Below, in pieces: positions 25,237-33,546 of a stretch of DNA of 51,841 bases. The DNA is taken from positions 1 to 51,841 of the forward strand of contig JAGNBV010000010.1 in NCBI GenBank assembly GCA_018004645.1, given 5' to 3'. This stretch comes from Bacteroidales bacterium. Lineage in GTDB: Bacteria > Bacteroidota > Bacteroidia > Bacteroidales > CAIWKO01. The stretch's first letter is position 1; each line of letters starts with the position of its first letter. The notes under the pieces are model-generated. The model had not been told where the DNA came from. It did no database searches and worked only from the letters and a program-made list of their open reading frames with translations. A program made the position numbers and the translations under genes.

Positions 25237-25482
25237 TTATTTTAATCTTTGACGGGGAATATGCAAAGGCATCTGCCTGAGTCCGTAAAACTTTGAACTC
25301 CAGGGAGAATAAGGTCGCATGACTTTCTGAATTGTCAACACGGTTTTTTCATAATCATGTATATCTTTCAGATGTAAATCAAGTGCCATTGCAATAACCG
25401 CCGACACCTCATCGGGATTAATTTCTTCCGGTACAACTTCAACCACCGGTGGTTCTATTTTTTTCTTTTTAAAAACTGCCAT
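25237..25482 (-). CDS. Gamma/epsilon-like soluble subunit of the decarboxylase (81 aa)
   Basis: The product has no transmembrane segment. It has a basic start (MAVFKKKKIEPP), a proline/valine/glutamate linker, and then INPDEVSAVIAMALDLHLKD and a tail YSPWSSKFYGLRQMP. The VxAVIAMAL...SPWSSKxYGL pattern corresponds to the C-terminal part of OadG/MmdD chains. In Veillonella the operon is mmdADECB and MmdE resembles the C-terminal end of MmdD, so this gene is in the MmdD/E position. It lies 11 bases after mmdA and before the biotin carrier. Together with the 44-aa membrane gene it may form a split gamma subunit. Confidence 0.75.
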   Translation of the reverse strand: MAVFKKKKIEPPVVEVVPEEINPDEVSAVIAMALDLHLKDIHDYEKTVLTIQKVMRPYSPWSSKFYGLRQMPLHIPRQRLK

Positions 25483-25493
25483 GACCCATCAGA

Positions 25494-27053
25494 TTAAAGT
25501 GGTAAATTGGAATGTTTTTTAGGAGGATTCTGGTCTTTTTTGGTTGCCAGCGACTGTAAGGCGCGGATGATTCTGAAGCGGGTATTCCGTGGTTCAATTA
25601 CATCATCAATGTATCCGAATTTTGCAGCCTGGTAAGGATTAGCGAATTTGTCCTTGTATTCGTTTTCCTTTTCGGCAATGAAAGCTGCTTTTTGAGCTTC
25701 ATCGGTTATTTCCTTCAATTCTTTCTGATACAAAACTTCGATAGCGCCTTTGGGTCCCATGACGGCGATTTCGGCTGAAGGCCATGCGTAGTTGATATCT
25801 CCGCGAAGCTGTTTTGAGCTCATTACATCGTGTGCGCCACCGTATGATTTACGAAGGGTAACGGTAACTTTAGGCACAGTTGCTTCTCCATACGCATACA
25901 GAAGTTTTGCGCCATGGATAATAATACCGCCATATTCCTGCGTGGTGCCGGGTAAAAATCCCGGAACATCCACCAGGGTAACCAGGGGAATATTAAATGC
26001 ATCACAGAAACGGACAAAACGGGCAGCTTTGCGTGAAGCATTGATATCGAGCACACCGGCGAGATAGTTGGGCTGATTGGCTATAACGCCAACAGACATC
26101 CCGTTGAAACGTGCAAAACCAATGATAATATTCGGTGCAAAATGCCTCATCACCTCCAAAAATTCATTATAATCCACGATGGCGTGAATGATATCTTTTA
26201 CATCATAAGGTTTGTTGGGATTATCCGGAACAATGTCATTAAGAAAATCTTCGAGCCGGTCGATAGGATCTTCGCAGGGTGCCAATGGAGGATCTTCCAG
26301 ATTATTCTGGGGCATATAGCTCAGAAGTTTGCGTATCAGCTGCATGCCTTCCTGTTCGTCTTCTGCCACAAAATGATTCACGCCTGATTTTGAAGCATGT
26401 ACCATAGCGCCACCCAGTTCTTCATCAGTGACCACTTCGCCGGTAACCGTTTTTACCACCTTGGGGCCGGTAACAAACATATAACTGCTCTTTTTGGTCA
26501 TCATGATAAAATCGGTAAGAGCCGGAGAATAAACGGCGCCGCCGGCACAAGGACCGAAAATAGCCGAAATCTGAGGTATCACACCCGAAGCCATGATGTT
26601 GCGCTGAAAAATCTCTGCATAACCGGCCAGACTGGTAACACCTTCCTGAATTCGGGCGCCGCCACTATCATTGATACCGATTACAGGAGCTCCGACTTTC
26701 ATGGCCATATCCATTACTTTGCAAATCTTTTGAGCAAATGTCTCGGAGAGCGACCCGCCAAAAACCGTAAAGTCCTGTGCAAAAACATACACCAGGCGGC
26801 CGTCAATAGTTCCAAAGCCGGTAACAACGCCGTCCGACATATAGGTTTCTTTTTCCAAACCAAAGTTAGTGCAACGATGTGTCACAAACATGTCAAACTC
26901 CTCGAAACTTCCTTCGTCGAGAAGCATTTCGATACGTTCACGGGCAGTGAGTTTTCCTTTTTTATGCTGGGAATCAATGCGTTTCTGCCCACCGCCGAGC
27001 TTTGCCAGATCCCTTTTGTCGAGTAATTCTTTAATTTTATCTTGTAAGGCCAT
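25494..27053 (-). CDS. mmdA: Methylmalonyl-CoA decarboxylase alpha subunit (carboxyltransferase)
   Basis: The 519-aa crotonase-fold carboxyltransferase moves CO2 from methylmalonyl-CoA to biotin (or the reverse in propionyl-CoA carboxylase). Motifs: [34 protein letters not shown] and [16 protein letters not shown] with oxyanion-hole glycines, and [17 protein letters not shown] with [14 protein letters not shown] in the second half. Sequence alone cannot separate decarboxylase alpha from propionyl-CoA carboxylase beta. The presence of the beta pump subunit, the biotin carrier and an epimerase next door supports the decarboxylase. No biotin carboxylase gene is in the window. Confidence 0.93.
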   Translation of the reverse strand: MALQDKIKELLDKRDLAKLGGGQKRIDSQHKKGKLTARERIEMLLDEGSFEEFDMFVTHRCTNFGLEKETYMSDGVVTGFGTIDGRLVYVFAQDFTVFGGSLSETFAQKICKVMDMAMKVGAPVIGINDSGGARIQEGVTSLAGYAEIFQRNIMASGVIPQISAIFGPCAGGAVYSPALTDFIMMTKKSSYMFVTGPKVVKTVTGEVVTDEELGGAMVHASKSGVNHFVAEDEQEGMQLIRKLLSYMPQNNLEDPPLAPCEDPIDRLEDFLNDIVPDNPNKPYDVKDIIHAIVDYNEFLEVMRHFAPNIIIGFARFNGMSVGVIANQPNYLAGVLDINASRKAARFVRFCDAFNIPLVTLVDVPGFLPGTTQEYGGIIIHGAKLLYAYGEATVPKVTVTLRKSYGGAHDVMSSKQLRGDINYAWPSAEIAVMGPKGAIEVLYQKELKEITDEAQKAAFIAEKENEYKDKFANPYQAAKFGYIDDVIEPRNTRFRIIRALQSLATKKDQNPPKKHSNLPL

Positions 27054-27108
27054 ATTTATAATGTATTGATTTTTAGATTTCTTTTTTAAAATTTATTGCT
27101 TTTATCGT

Positions 27109-27522
27109 TTACTTTTTGCTTTTATCTTCGCATAATTCGGTTAAAACACCCAGGGTTGATTTGGGATGCAAAAAAGCAATATGCAGTCCTTCAGCTCCTT
27201 TGCGGGGTGTTTTGTCGATAAGCTCTACGCCTTTGGATTCCATTTCGGCTAAAGAAGATTCCAGGTCTTGTGCTGCAAAGGCAAGGTGATGAATACCTTC
27301 ACCTTTTTTTTCGATGAATTTTCCTATCGGGCCTTCAGGATCAGTAGATTCCAACAGCTCAATCTTGGTCTGTCCCACCATAAAAAAAGCTGTTTTTACT
27401 TTTTGTTCTGTCACTTCTTCAATAGCATAACACTTGAAACCCAGCACGTTTTCGTAATACTTGATACTGTCTTCAAGATTTTTAACAGCTATTCCGATGT
27501 GTTCGATGTGCGAAATTTTCAT
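27109..27522 (-). CDS. mce: Methylmalonyl-CoA epimerase
   Basis: The 137-aa VOC-fold enzyme interconverts the 2R and 2S forms of methylmalonyl-CoA, joining the B12-dependent mutase to the decarboxylase. Metal ligands are visible in HIEHIGIAV (H7), the KIELLES and GIHHLAF segments (the second His) and GVLTELCE. Its stop lies 56 bases before mmdA, and it is first in the operon behind a good -7 box. Mutase genes are not in the window. Confidence 0.93.
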   Translation of the reverse strand: MKISHIEHIGIAVKNLEDSIKYYENVLGFKCYAIEEVTEQKVKTAFFMVGQTKIELLESTDPEGPIGKFIEKKGEGIHHLAFAAQDLESSLAEMESKGVELIDKTPRKGAEGLHIAFLHPKSTLGVLTELCEDKSKK

Positions 27523-27538
27523 GACAAAATTTTTTTTG

Positions 27539-27546
27539 CAAATTTA
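27539..27546 (-). promoter_or_regulatory. -7 box for the mce-mmd operon
   Basis: On the minus strand it reads TAAATTTG, an exact TAnnTTTG match 16 bases before the mce ATG. It would give a very short leader and probably drives the whole operon. Confidence 0.55.
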
Positions 27547-27627
27547 TACCTATTTTGAAATGATGTTAAAAAAAGTTAATATTTATTTTACCGCAAAAGC
27601 TAAATTTTTAAAAACCAACACTATAAA

Positions 27628-29382
27628 CTACAATACAAACTCATATTCTGTGTCCCAGTTTGCCCTGATGGTAATCACTTGTGGAAAATAAAATACCGGC
27701 TCGGGTTGGCGTTTTTGAAAATAATCACCCTCGTCCCACCGGCCATTGTTGTTTTCATCCTTAATCACACGAATCCGGTAATTAGCCGGGACCATGTTTT
27801 CAAAAATCATACGGCCGCCGGCTGCTGCCTGGCGTTGTTCTATGAATGACTTATCTTCTTTTAATAACTGTACAATATATGAAAAACCAGGTTCATTTGA
27901 ATTGAGGGAAAATAACAAGCGGCCGTAATTTTCGGGACTGTTGGCCGAAAAATTCGCCACAAGAGAGTCGTTTTCAGTTCCATAGATGTCGGTAAAAGCT
28001 CCAGGCAATACAACCAGCCGGTATATTTTTTCAGGCACCCACTTATAATTAATGTAAAACAAACGTTTTGAAGCAGTATCTCCGGTAATTGCATCGGGAC
28101 TGATTTCCTTATAAACACTATCCACTTTTTCTTCCAGGCGAATGTTGGTAAAATCGGTTTTTTCGATGGGATTTGTCAGGCGCAAGCTGACTGGCAGATA
28201 ATAAGGAAGCGGTCCGGTACCTGGAACATTGGCCGTTACCTTGTTTTTTTTCCAATTATCAGCAATCAATCCCTTTCCCGAAGGTTTTTTAACAGCTTGT
28301 TGGTCTGACGGTTTGGGCTTCAGGGCTAATTCGGCAGTATCAAAAACAATCCCCTTATCCATAAAAATCATTTTCAGCGTATCCATATCAGGATCTTTCA
28401 ACCAGCAGACAAGGGTATCTTTACCGGCCGAAAACTCATCAACCCTCCAGTTTTCAGGTAGTTGCCTGTTTGTAACAATAATCTGCAAATCTTTAACCGG
28501 GTTTTTAAAAACAAATTTGCACTGACGATATTCATCCGAACGCGCTTTCAACAGTTTTTGACTGGTATCTTTTTGTGTAAACAGATAGAGAATAGTGTTG
28601 CGTACCGGTTCAACAGGCATAAGGCTGTCCTGCGCGATTGAAGAAGAATCCGCCTTTATTTTAGCCGTATCGGTTTTTTTCACAATGTATTGAGGCGTAA
28701 GCGTACTGTCGGCAAAAGCAATGGATTCGGTAGGCTGGTTAAACAGCATATCGGCATTCATATCCCTGAGGGCAAATATCTTATACTTTTGTTTTTTAAT
28801 ATTACCGATTACAAAATTGCCTTCTGCATTGGTCTTTGCCAGATACAGCGGCCTGGATTTTATAGGCAACGAATCATCGTCGGCATCATAAAGCATGACG
28901 AGAACACCGTTCTGTGGGTCGCGCAACAGTGCATCATACACGCGTCCCTGTATGCTCATCGAATCCACCGCACTGCCTTTCGAGAAAACAAATTCGTAAT
29001 TACGCAGCGGATTTCCTTCATTAAGGTCTTTGATGGACGTACCGAAATTGACGGTATAGGTAATCGAATCCCTGATATTATCAGGCAAGTCAATTATTAT
29101 TGATTTGCCACTGATATTGAATTCGACTTCTTTTTCTACAAGGGGCGAAACCACAACCTGGTTTGCCTGATCCTCCAGCACAACATACTCATTGAATGTT
29201 ATCCTGATTTTGTTTCCGGTAAAACCCGCCGAATAATTAGGCGGTTCGGTGGTTTTTACTTTCGGGGGGGTAATATCTTTAGGCCCCCCGGTAGGCGATA
29301 CGATGTTGGCACACGAAAAAGCCAGCGAAACAAAAGCCACAAAGAATAGGTACTCAACAAACCGATAAAGCTTTTTCGCCAT
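27628..29382 (-). CDS. Big_5 Ig-like domain lipoprotein
   Basis: The 584-aa lipoprotein has a lipobox AFSC (Cys24) followed by ANIVSPTGGPKDITPP, the standard opening of a conserved Bacteroidota family. Residues 40-135 form a Big_5 domain (PPNYSAGFTGNKIRITFNEY, ITYTVNFGTSIKDLNEGN). A carboxypeptidase-regulatory-like beta sandwich follows (SIQGRVYDALLRDPQNGVLV, NAEGNFVIGNIK, DMNADMLFN). The C-terminus has another such unit (RVIKDENNNGRWDEGDY) ending in EYEFVL. It is probably on the outer membrane. The function is unknown. Confidence 0.88.
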   Translation of the reverse strand: MAKKLYRFVEYLFFVAFVSLAFSCANIVSPTGGPKDITPPKVKTTEPPNYSAGFTGNKIRITFNEYVVLEDQANQVVVSPLVEKEVEFNISGKSIIIDLPDNIRDSITYTVNFGTSIKDLNEGNPLRNYEFVFSKGSAVDSMSIQGRVYDALLRDPQNGVLVMLYDADDDSLPIKSRPLYLAKTNAEGNFVIGNIKKQKYKIFALRDMNADMLFNQPTESIAFADSTLTPQYIVKKTDTAKIKADSSSIAQDSLMPVEPVRNTILYLFTQKDTSQKLLKARSDEYRQCKFVFKNPVKDLQIIVTNRQLPENWRVDEFSAGKDTLVCWLKDPDMDTLKMIFMDKGIVFDTAELALKPKPSDQQAVKKPSGKGLIADNWKKNKVTANVPGTGPLPYYLPVSLRLTNPIEKTDFTNIRLEEKVDSVYKEISPDAITGDTASKRLFYINYKWVPEKIYRLVVLPGAFTDIYGTENDSLVANFSANSPENYGRLLFSLNSNEPGFSYIVQLLKEDKSFIEQRQAAAGGRMIFENMVPANYRIRVIKDENNNGRWDEGDYFQKRQPEPVFYFPQVITIRANWDTEYEFVL

Positions 29383-29439
29383 GATAAAACATTGATATTC
29401 AATATTTGGCCATTCAATATTGAATTTTGTTGCGCCTGA

Positions 29440-30855
29440 TTAGTACCTGTAGTGATCGGCTTTATAAGGGCCTTCCACGGGAACACCAATATAATCTGCC
29501 TGTTCTTTAGAAAGTTTGGTCAGTTTCACACCAATTTTTTCGAGGTGCAGACGGGCCACTTCTTCGTCGAGGTATTTTGGGAGGCGGTACACGCCAATTT
29601 TATAGACATCTTTGTTTTTCCACAGATCCATTTGCGCAAGTGTCTGATTGGTAAAGGAATTGCTCATCACAAAGGAGGGATGTCCGGTAGCGCAGCCCAG
29701 GTTTACCAGGCGGCCTTCAGCCAATAAGAAAATAGCTTTGCCGTCAGGGAATATATACTTATCAACCTGTGGTTTAACAGTAATTTTCTTTATGCCGGGG
29801 AATTTTTCCAGTTTACTTACCTGGATTTCATTATCAAAATGTCCGATGTTGCACACTATCGCCTGATCGTTCATTTTGGCCATGTGTTCAACGGTAATAA
29901 CATCGCGGTTTCCGGTAGTGGTAACAAAGATGTTTCCTTCGGCCAGGGCATCTTCGGTGCAGGTAACTTCAAAACCTTCCATGGCGGCCTGCAGGGCGCA
30001 AATAGGATCTATTTCGGTAACAATAACCCGCGCGCCATAGGAACGCATGGATTTTGCACATCCTTTGCCCACATCGCCGTACCCGAGCACCACGACCACT
30101 TTTCCGGCTATCATCACATCGGTGGCGCGTTTGATGCCATCGGCCAGTGATTCGCGGCAGCCGTAAAGGTTGTCGAATTTTGATTTGGTAACCGAATCAT
30201 TTACATTAATAGCAGGCACCAGAAGTTCGCCTTTTTCCATCATCTGGTACAAGCGGTGAACGCCGGTGGTGGTTTCTTCGGAAACACCTTTCCATTCGCT
30301 AACTAAATTGTGCCATTTACCGGGTTCTTCGACGAGTACTTTTTTGAGCAGGTTCAGGATCACCTCTTCTTCGTGGCTTGTAGCTACGACATTCAGGACC
30401 TTGGCATCGTTTTCGGCCTGAAATCCTTTGTGGATTAGCAGGGTAGCGTCGCCCCCATCATCCACCACCAACTGCGGGCCTTTGCCGTCAGGAAACGATA
30501 ATGCCTGCAGGGTGCACCACCAGTATTCTTCGAGGCTTTCGCCTTTCCAGGCAAAAACAGGCACGCCTGCTTCAGCGATAGCCGCTGCAGCATGGTCCTG
30601 TGTCGAAAAAATATTACAACTGGCCCAACGCACATTGGCACCAAGTTCCACCAGGGTTTCAATCAACACGGCGGTTTGTATGGTCATGTGCAGCGAGCCG
30701 GATATTCTGACGCCTTTCAGCGGTTTTATTTGTCCGTATTTTTCACGCAGGGCCATGAGTCCCGGCATTTCTTTTTCGGCTATTTCAATTTCTTTTCTTC
30801 CCCAGTCGGCAAGTTTTAAATCAGCTACTTTGTAAGGGATCTGTGTATTTGTCAT
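29440..30855 (-). CDS. ahcY: Adenosylhomocysteinase
   Basis: AhcY splits S-adenosylhomocysteine into adenosine and homocysteine and keeps methylation running. The protein is about 471 aa, the usual size. Motifs include [17 protein letters not shown] (substrate binding), [20 protein letters not shown], the NAD-binding [10 protein letters not shown], and the C-terminal [14 protein letters not shown] starts lie at 30864 (METMTNTQ) and 30855 ([13 protein letters not shown]). The reading from 30885 begins with TTG inside the -7 promoter box and can be ruled out. Confidence 0.96.
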   Translation of the reverse strand: MTNTQIPYKVADLKLADWGRKEIEIAEKEMPGLMALREKYGQIKPLKGVRISGSLHMTIQTAVLIETLVELGANVRWASCNIFSTQDHAAAAIAEAGVPVFAWKGESLEEYWWCTLQALSFPDGKGPQLVVDDGGDATLLIHKGFQAENDAKVLNVVATSHEEEVILNLLKKVLVEEPGKWHNLVSEWKGVSEETTTGVHRLYQMMEKGELLVPAINVNDSVTKSKFDNLYGCRESLADGIKRATDVMIAGKVVVVLGYGDVGKGCAKSMRSYGARVIVTEIDPICALQAAMEGFEVTCTEDALAEGNIFVTTTGNRDVITVEHMAKMNDQAIVCNIGHFDNEIQVSKLEKFPGIKKITVKPQVDKYIFPDGKAIFLLAEGRLVNLGCATGHPSFVMSNSFTNQTLAQMDLWKNKDVYKIGVYRLPKYLDEEVARLHLEKIGVKLTKLSKEQADYIGVPVEGPYKADHYRY

Positions 30856-30882
30856 TGTTTCCATTTTAATGTTTTGAGGGTG

Positions 30883-30890
30883 CAAAACTA
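30883..30890 (-). promoter_or_regulatory. -7 box for ahcY
   Basis: On the minus strand it reads TAGTTTTG, an exact TAnnTTTG match 18 to 27 bases before the two candidate ATG codons. It rules out the longer start. Confidence 0.55.
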
Positions 30891-30921
30891 AACATTTTGC
30901 GGGAATTGAAAAAATATATTT

Positions 30922-31632
30922 TCAGATGTTTTCGATATTGCCTACCAGCTTAAAACCGGTGCCATGAACATTGATAAGCTCGATACTATCGTCTTCTCTA
31001 AGATATTTTCTGAGTTTGGTGATATATACGTCCATGCTCCGGGCATTGAAATAGCTGTCGTCGTGCCATATTTCCTTGAGGGCTATACTTCGGTCGAGCA
31101 GGTCGTTGGCATTTTCGCACAAGAGTTTCAGCAATTCCGATTCTTTTGAGGTTAGTTTTTGCTCTTTTCCCAAAATAGTCAATACCTGCCTGTTGTGATC
31201 AAAGACATAATCTCCCAGACGATAAGTGTTGCCTGCATTACCCGTTTTAGCGCCACCGCCGGCCCTTCGCAGTATGGCGTTCATACGCATAAGCAACACC
31301 TCCATATTGAAGGGCTTGGTGATATAGTCGTCGGCTCCTATCTGAAACCCTTTCAGTATATCATCCGACAAGGAACGGGCTGTAAGAAACAAAATGGGTA
31401 TTTTTTTATCTTTTTTCCGCACTTCTTTTGCCAGGGTAAAGCCATCTTTGACGGGCATCATAACATCAAAAATACAGCAGTCATAAGGATTAGCCAGAAA
31501 TTCGTTCAGAGCCTCTTCGCCATTTATGCACAATTTGGTGTTATATCCCTTGGCGGTAAGATAAGTTTTAAGCATTTCACCAAAATTCTTATCGTCTTCC
31601 GCCAAAAGCACATTGATATTTTTTATGGTCAT
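30922..31632 (-). CDS. OmpR-family response regulator (RprY-like)
   Basis: The 236-aa protein has a receiver domain (1-125) with the acidic pair in AEDD (11-14), the phosphorylated D56 in CIFDVMMP, and the lysine in ITKPFN. The C-terminal winged helix (140-232) has SKESELLKLLCENANDLLDR and the RSMDVYITKLRKYLRED recognition region. It lies 19 bases after the sensor kinase stop and forms a pair resembling RprX/RprY of Bacteroides. A 10-bp-spaced TTAAC array upstream of the kinase is a likely binding site for this regulator. Confidence 0.92.
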   Translation of the reverse strand: MTIKNINVLLAEDDKNFGEMLKTYLTAKGYNTKLCINGEEALNEFLANPYDCCIFDVMMPVKDGFTLAKEVRKKDKKIPILFLTARSLSDDILKGFQIGADDYITKPFNMEVLLMRMNAILRRAGGGAKTGNAGNTYRLGDYVFDHNRQVLTILGKEQKLTSKESELLKLLCENANDLLDRSIALKEIWHDDSYFNARSMDVYITKLRKYLREDDSIELINVHGTGFKLVGNIENI

Positions 31633-31651
31633 AATAGAATTTTTAATTGAA

Positions 31652-33304
31652 TTAAAACGGCAAATATATCTTTATTTTTGTCCCTTTTTTTATTTCGCTT
31701 TCTACATCCACATGACCGCCATGAGCTTCCACAATGGTTTTTACATAGTGCAAACCCAGTCCAAAGCCTTTTACATTATGCACATCACCTGTGGAAACCC
31801 TGTATAGCTTTTCGAATATCTTTTTTTGATTGGCCTTGGAAATACCGATACCGTTATCGGAAATAACGATACTTATCCCTTTCAGCATATTCTGTGTAGC
31901 AATTTCGATAAGCGGTCTGTCAGGTGTGTATTTGATAGCATTGTCGCATAAATTATAAATCACATTGGTGATATGGGTTTTATCGGCATGAATATAATAA
32001 TTTCTTGCTTTGAAATTTTTAGTGATGCTGCCATTTTTTACATCCACCTGAATCTGAATACTTTTCACCACATCTTCGATAATGTTGTGCACATCGATAA
32101 GTTCGTTATGCAGATTCAACTGCCCTTTATCAATAACAGCGGTCTGCAGAATTTTTTCAGCCATCGAGCCCAAGCGCTTATTTTCCTCGCTTATAATACT
32201 GATATAATTATCCAGTCCTGACGGCGTTATAGGAATATCCTTATCTTTCAGCGCTTCGCAGGTGAGCGATATGGTAGATATAGGCGTTTTAAATTCATGA
32301 GTCATGTTGTTGATGAAATCGTTTTTCATCTCTGAAAGTTTCTTCTGCCTGAAAATAGTCCAGATTGTATAAACAAAAGAAAATGTAATAATAATTATCA
32401 GCAGGAATGAAATGATTATAATCGGCCAGTTTTGCAGATAAAGATACAGGCTTTTATGAGGGAAATAAATCATGATGTACTCCGGAGTCATAAACAAGTC
32501 GCGCGGAAAAATATTAAACGCATAACCTTCTTCGAGTAATTCTCTATGGTAATGGCCTGTTTTTTCTATTATCATAATATTTCGCACCGGGCTGTACACC
32601 CCAAACTCATAATCAGCATATATGCCGCTACCCCGCAATTCGCTGCTGATGAGCGAATCCAACATGATAAAATTCAAGCGGTTCTCGATGGCATCATAGT
32701 GTTTTATGTTGAACAGTTCGTTAAACACATCGTTGACGAGGGCGGTTTTATCAAGATAAGTATTGATGTTGGATTTTACGTGTTCGATATCTTTCGACAG
32801 CAGGCTGTCGATACCATAAGAAAGCTCCGGGATGTCCGAAAACACAGAAGCATCGGGATTGGGCGAATCCAGTCGTTTTTGTATGGAAACGATGGTAGTG
32901 TCATAGGTTTTGATGATTTCGCCCGTATGTTCCTGCAATACGGTAACATTAATTTTCTCGCTGGTAACATTGAAAATATTTTTTGATACGCCTCCCGAGT
33001 CCGTCCGGCTGGTGTCGCCACTGTTGGCATCTATCTCTTTTTGATAAAGATTATTGATGGAATCAATTGTACGTAAAAGTTGCTGTCCCTGCTTGTTTTT
33101 ATACATCTTTGACCGGATTTTGTCGGCTACCTCCATTTTTTCCAGCTTGTAAATTACATTGGACATAGCATCTTTTACATTTCTCGAAAAATTGGCCTCC
33201 TTCAGCGCTATGGCATTCTGCATCCAATAGAATTGTATAGAAAACAGAATTATGACCGCCACCGACATCAATATGATTATAATATAAATGATTTTTTTAT
33301 TCAT
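31652..33304 (-). CDS. Sensor histidine kinase (RprX-like)
   Basis: The protein is about 550 aa. A first transmembrane helix (IIYIIIILMSVAVIILFSI) and a second near residue 290 (IIIISFLLIIIITFSFVYTI) enclose a periplasmic sensor region of roughly 250 residues. The kinase core has the H box NMTHEFKTPIST, N box NLCDNAIKYTP, G1 ISDNGIGIS and G2 GFGLGLHYVK. The ATG at 33302-33304 (MNKKIIYIII) is preferred over a TTG four codons upstream. It forms an operon with the downstream response regulator. The signal sensed is unknown. Confidence 0.92.
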   Translation of the reverse strand: MNKKIIYIIIILMSVAVIILFSIQFYWMQNAIALKEANFSRNVKDAMSNVIYKLEKMEVADKIRSKMYKNKQGQQLLRTIDSINNLYQKEIDANSGDTSRTDSGGVSKNIFNVTSEKINVTVLQEHTGEIIKTYDTTIVSIQKRLDSPNPDASVFSDIPELSYGIDSLLSKDIEHVKSNINTYLDKTALVNDVFNELFNIKHYDAIENRLNFIMLDSLISSELRGSGIYADYEFGVYSPVRNIMIIEKTGHYHRELLEEGYAFNIFPRDLFMTPEYIMIYFPHKSLYLYLQNWPIIIISFLLIIIITFSFVYTIWTIFRQKKLSEMKNDFINNMTHEFKTPISTISLTCEALKDKDIPITPSGLDNYISIISEENKRLGSMAEKILQTAVIDKGQLNLHNELIDVHNIIEDVVKSIQIQVDVKNGSITKNFKARNYYIHADKTHITNVIYNLCDNAIKYTPDRPLIEIATQNMLKGISIVISDNGIGISKANQKKIFEKLYRVSTGDVHNVKGFGLGLHYVKTIVEAHGGHVDVESEIKKGTKIKIYLPF

Positions 33305-33329
33305 TAATTGTTCCAATTAAATTTGCCTT

Positions 33330-33369
33330 TTAACAATTATTAACGATTATTAACCTATCTTAACAGCCT
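33330..33369. promoter_or_regulatory. Four TTAAC repeats at 10-bp spacing (operator-like)
   Basis: TTAAC occurs at 33330, 33340, 33350 and 33360, exactly one helical turn apart (TTAACAATTA, TTAACGATTA, TTAACCTATC, TTAACAGCCT). OmpR/PhoB-type regulators bind tandem direct repeats with 10-11-bp phase, and the array sits 26 bp before the start of a kinase/OmpR-type operon, so autoregulation is likely. Another regulator, or chance in AT-rich DNA, cannot be excluded. Confidence 0.5.
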
Positions 33370-33480
33370 ATCAGCCGTGCTTGTATTAATTTTACATCGT
33401 CAAAAAAATTGTTGTAACATTTTTCATTTTTTGGTTTTATAAGAGATTTTGATTTTCATAATTGGTTATTGGTTTCTAAA

Positions 33481-33506
33481 AAAGAGCGGCTATCCCCGCT
33501 CTTTTT
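33481..33506 (+). terminator. Terminator hairpin upstream of pgi
   Basis: AAAGAGCGG (33481-33489) pairs with CCGCTCTTT (33496-33504), followed by TTTATTTT. It is a strong intrinsic terminator on the plus strand, but no gene on that strand ends before it; the kinase gene runs away on the other strand. It may end a small RNA or attenuate pgi. Confidence 0.7.
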
Positions 33507-33546
33507 TATTTTAATTTTATAATTTCACACCAAAATTATAAAAAAT

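Noticed and set aside
25494..27053. Reading mmdA as propionyl-CoA carboxylase beta
   Set aside because: The neighbouring sodium-pump beta subunit and biotin carrier, and the lack of a biotin carboxylase gene here, favour the decarboxylase, though sequence alone does not decide.
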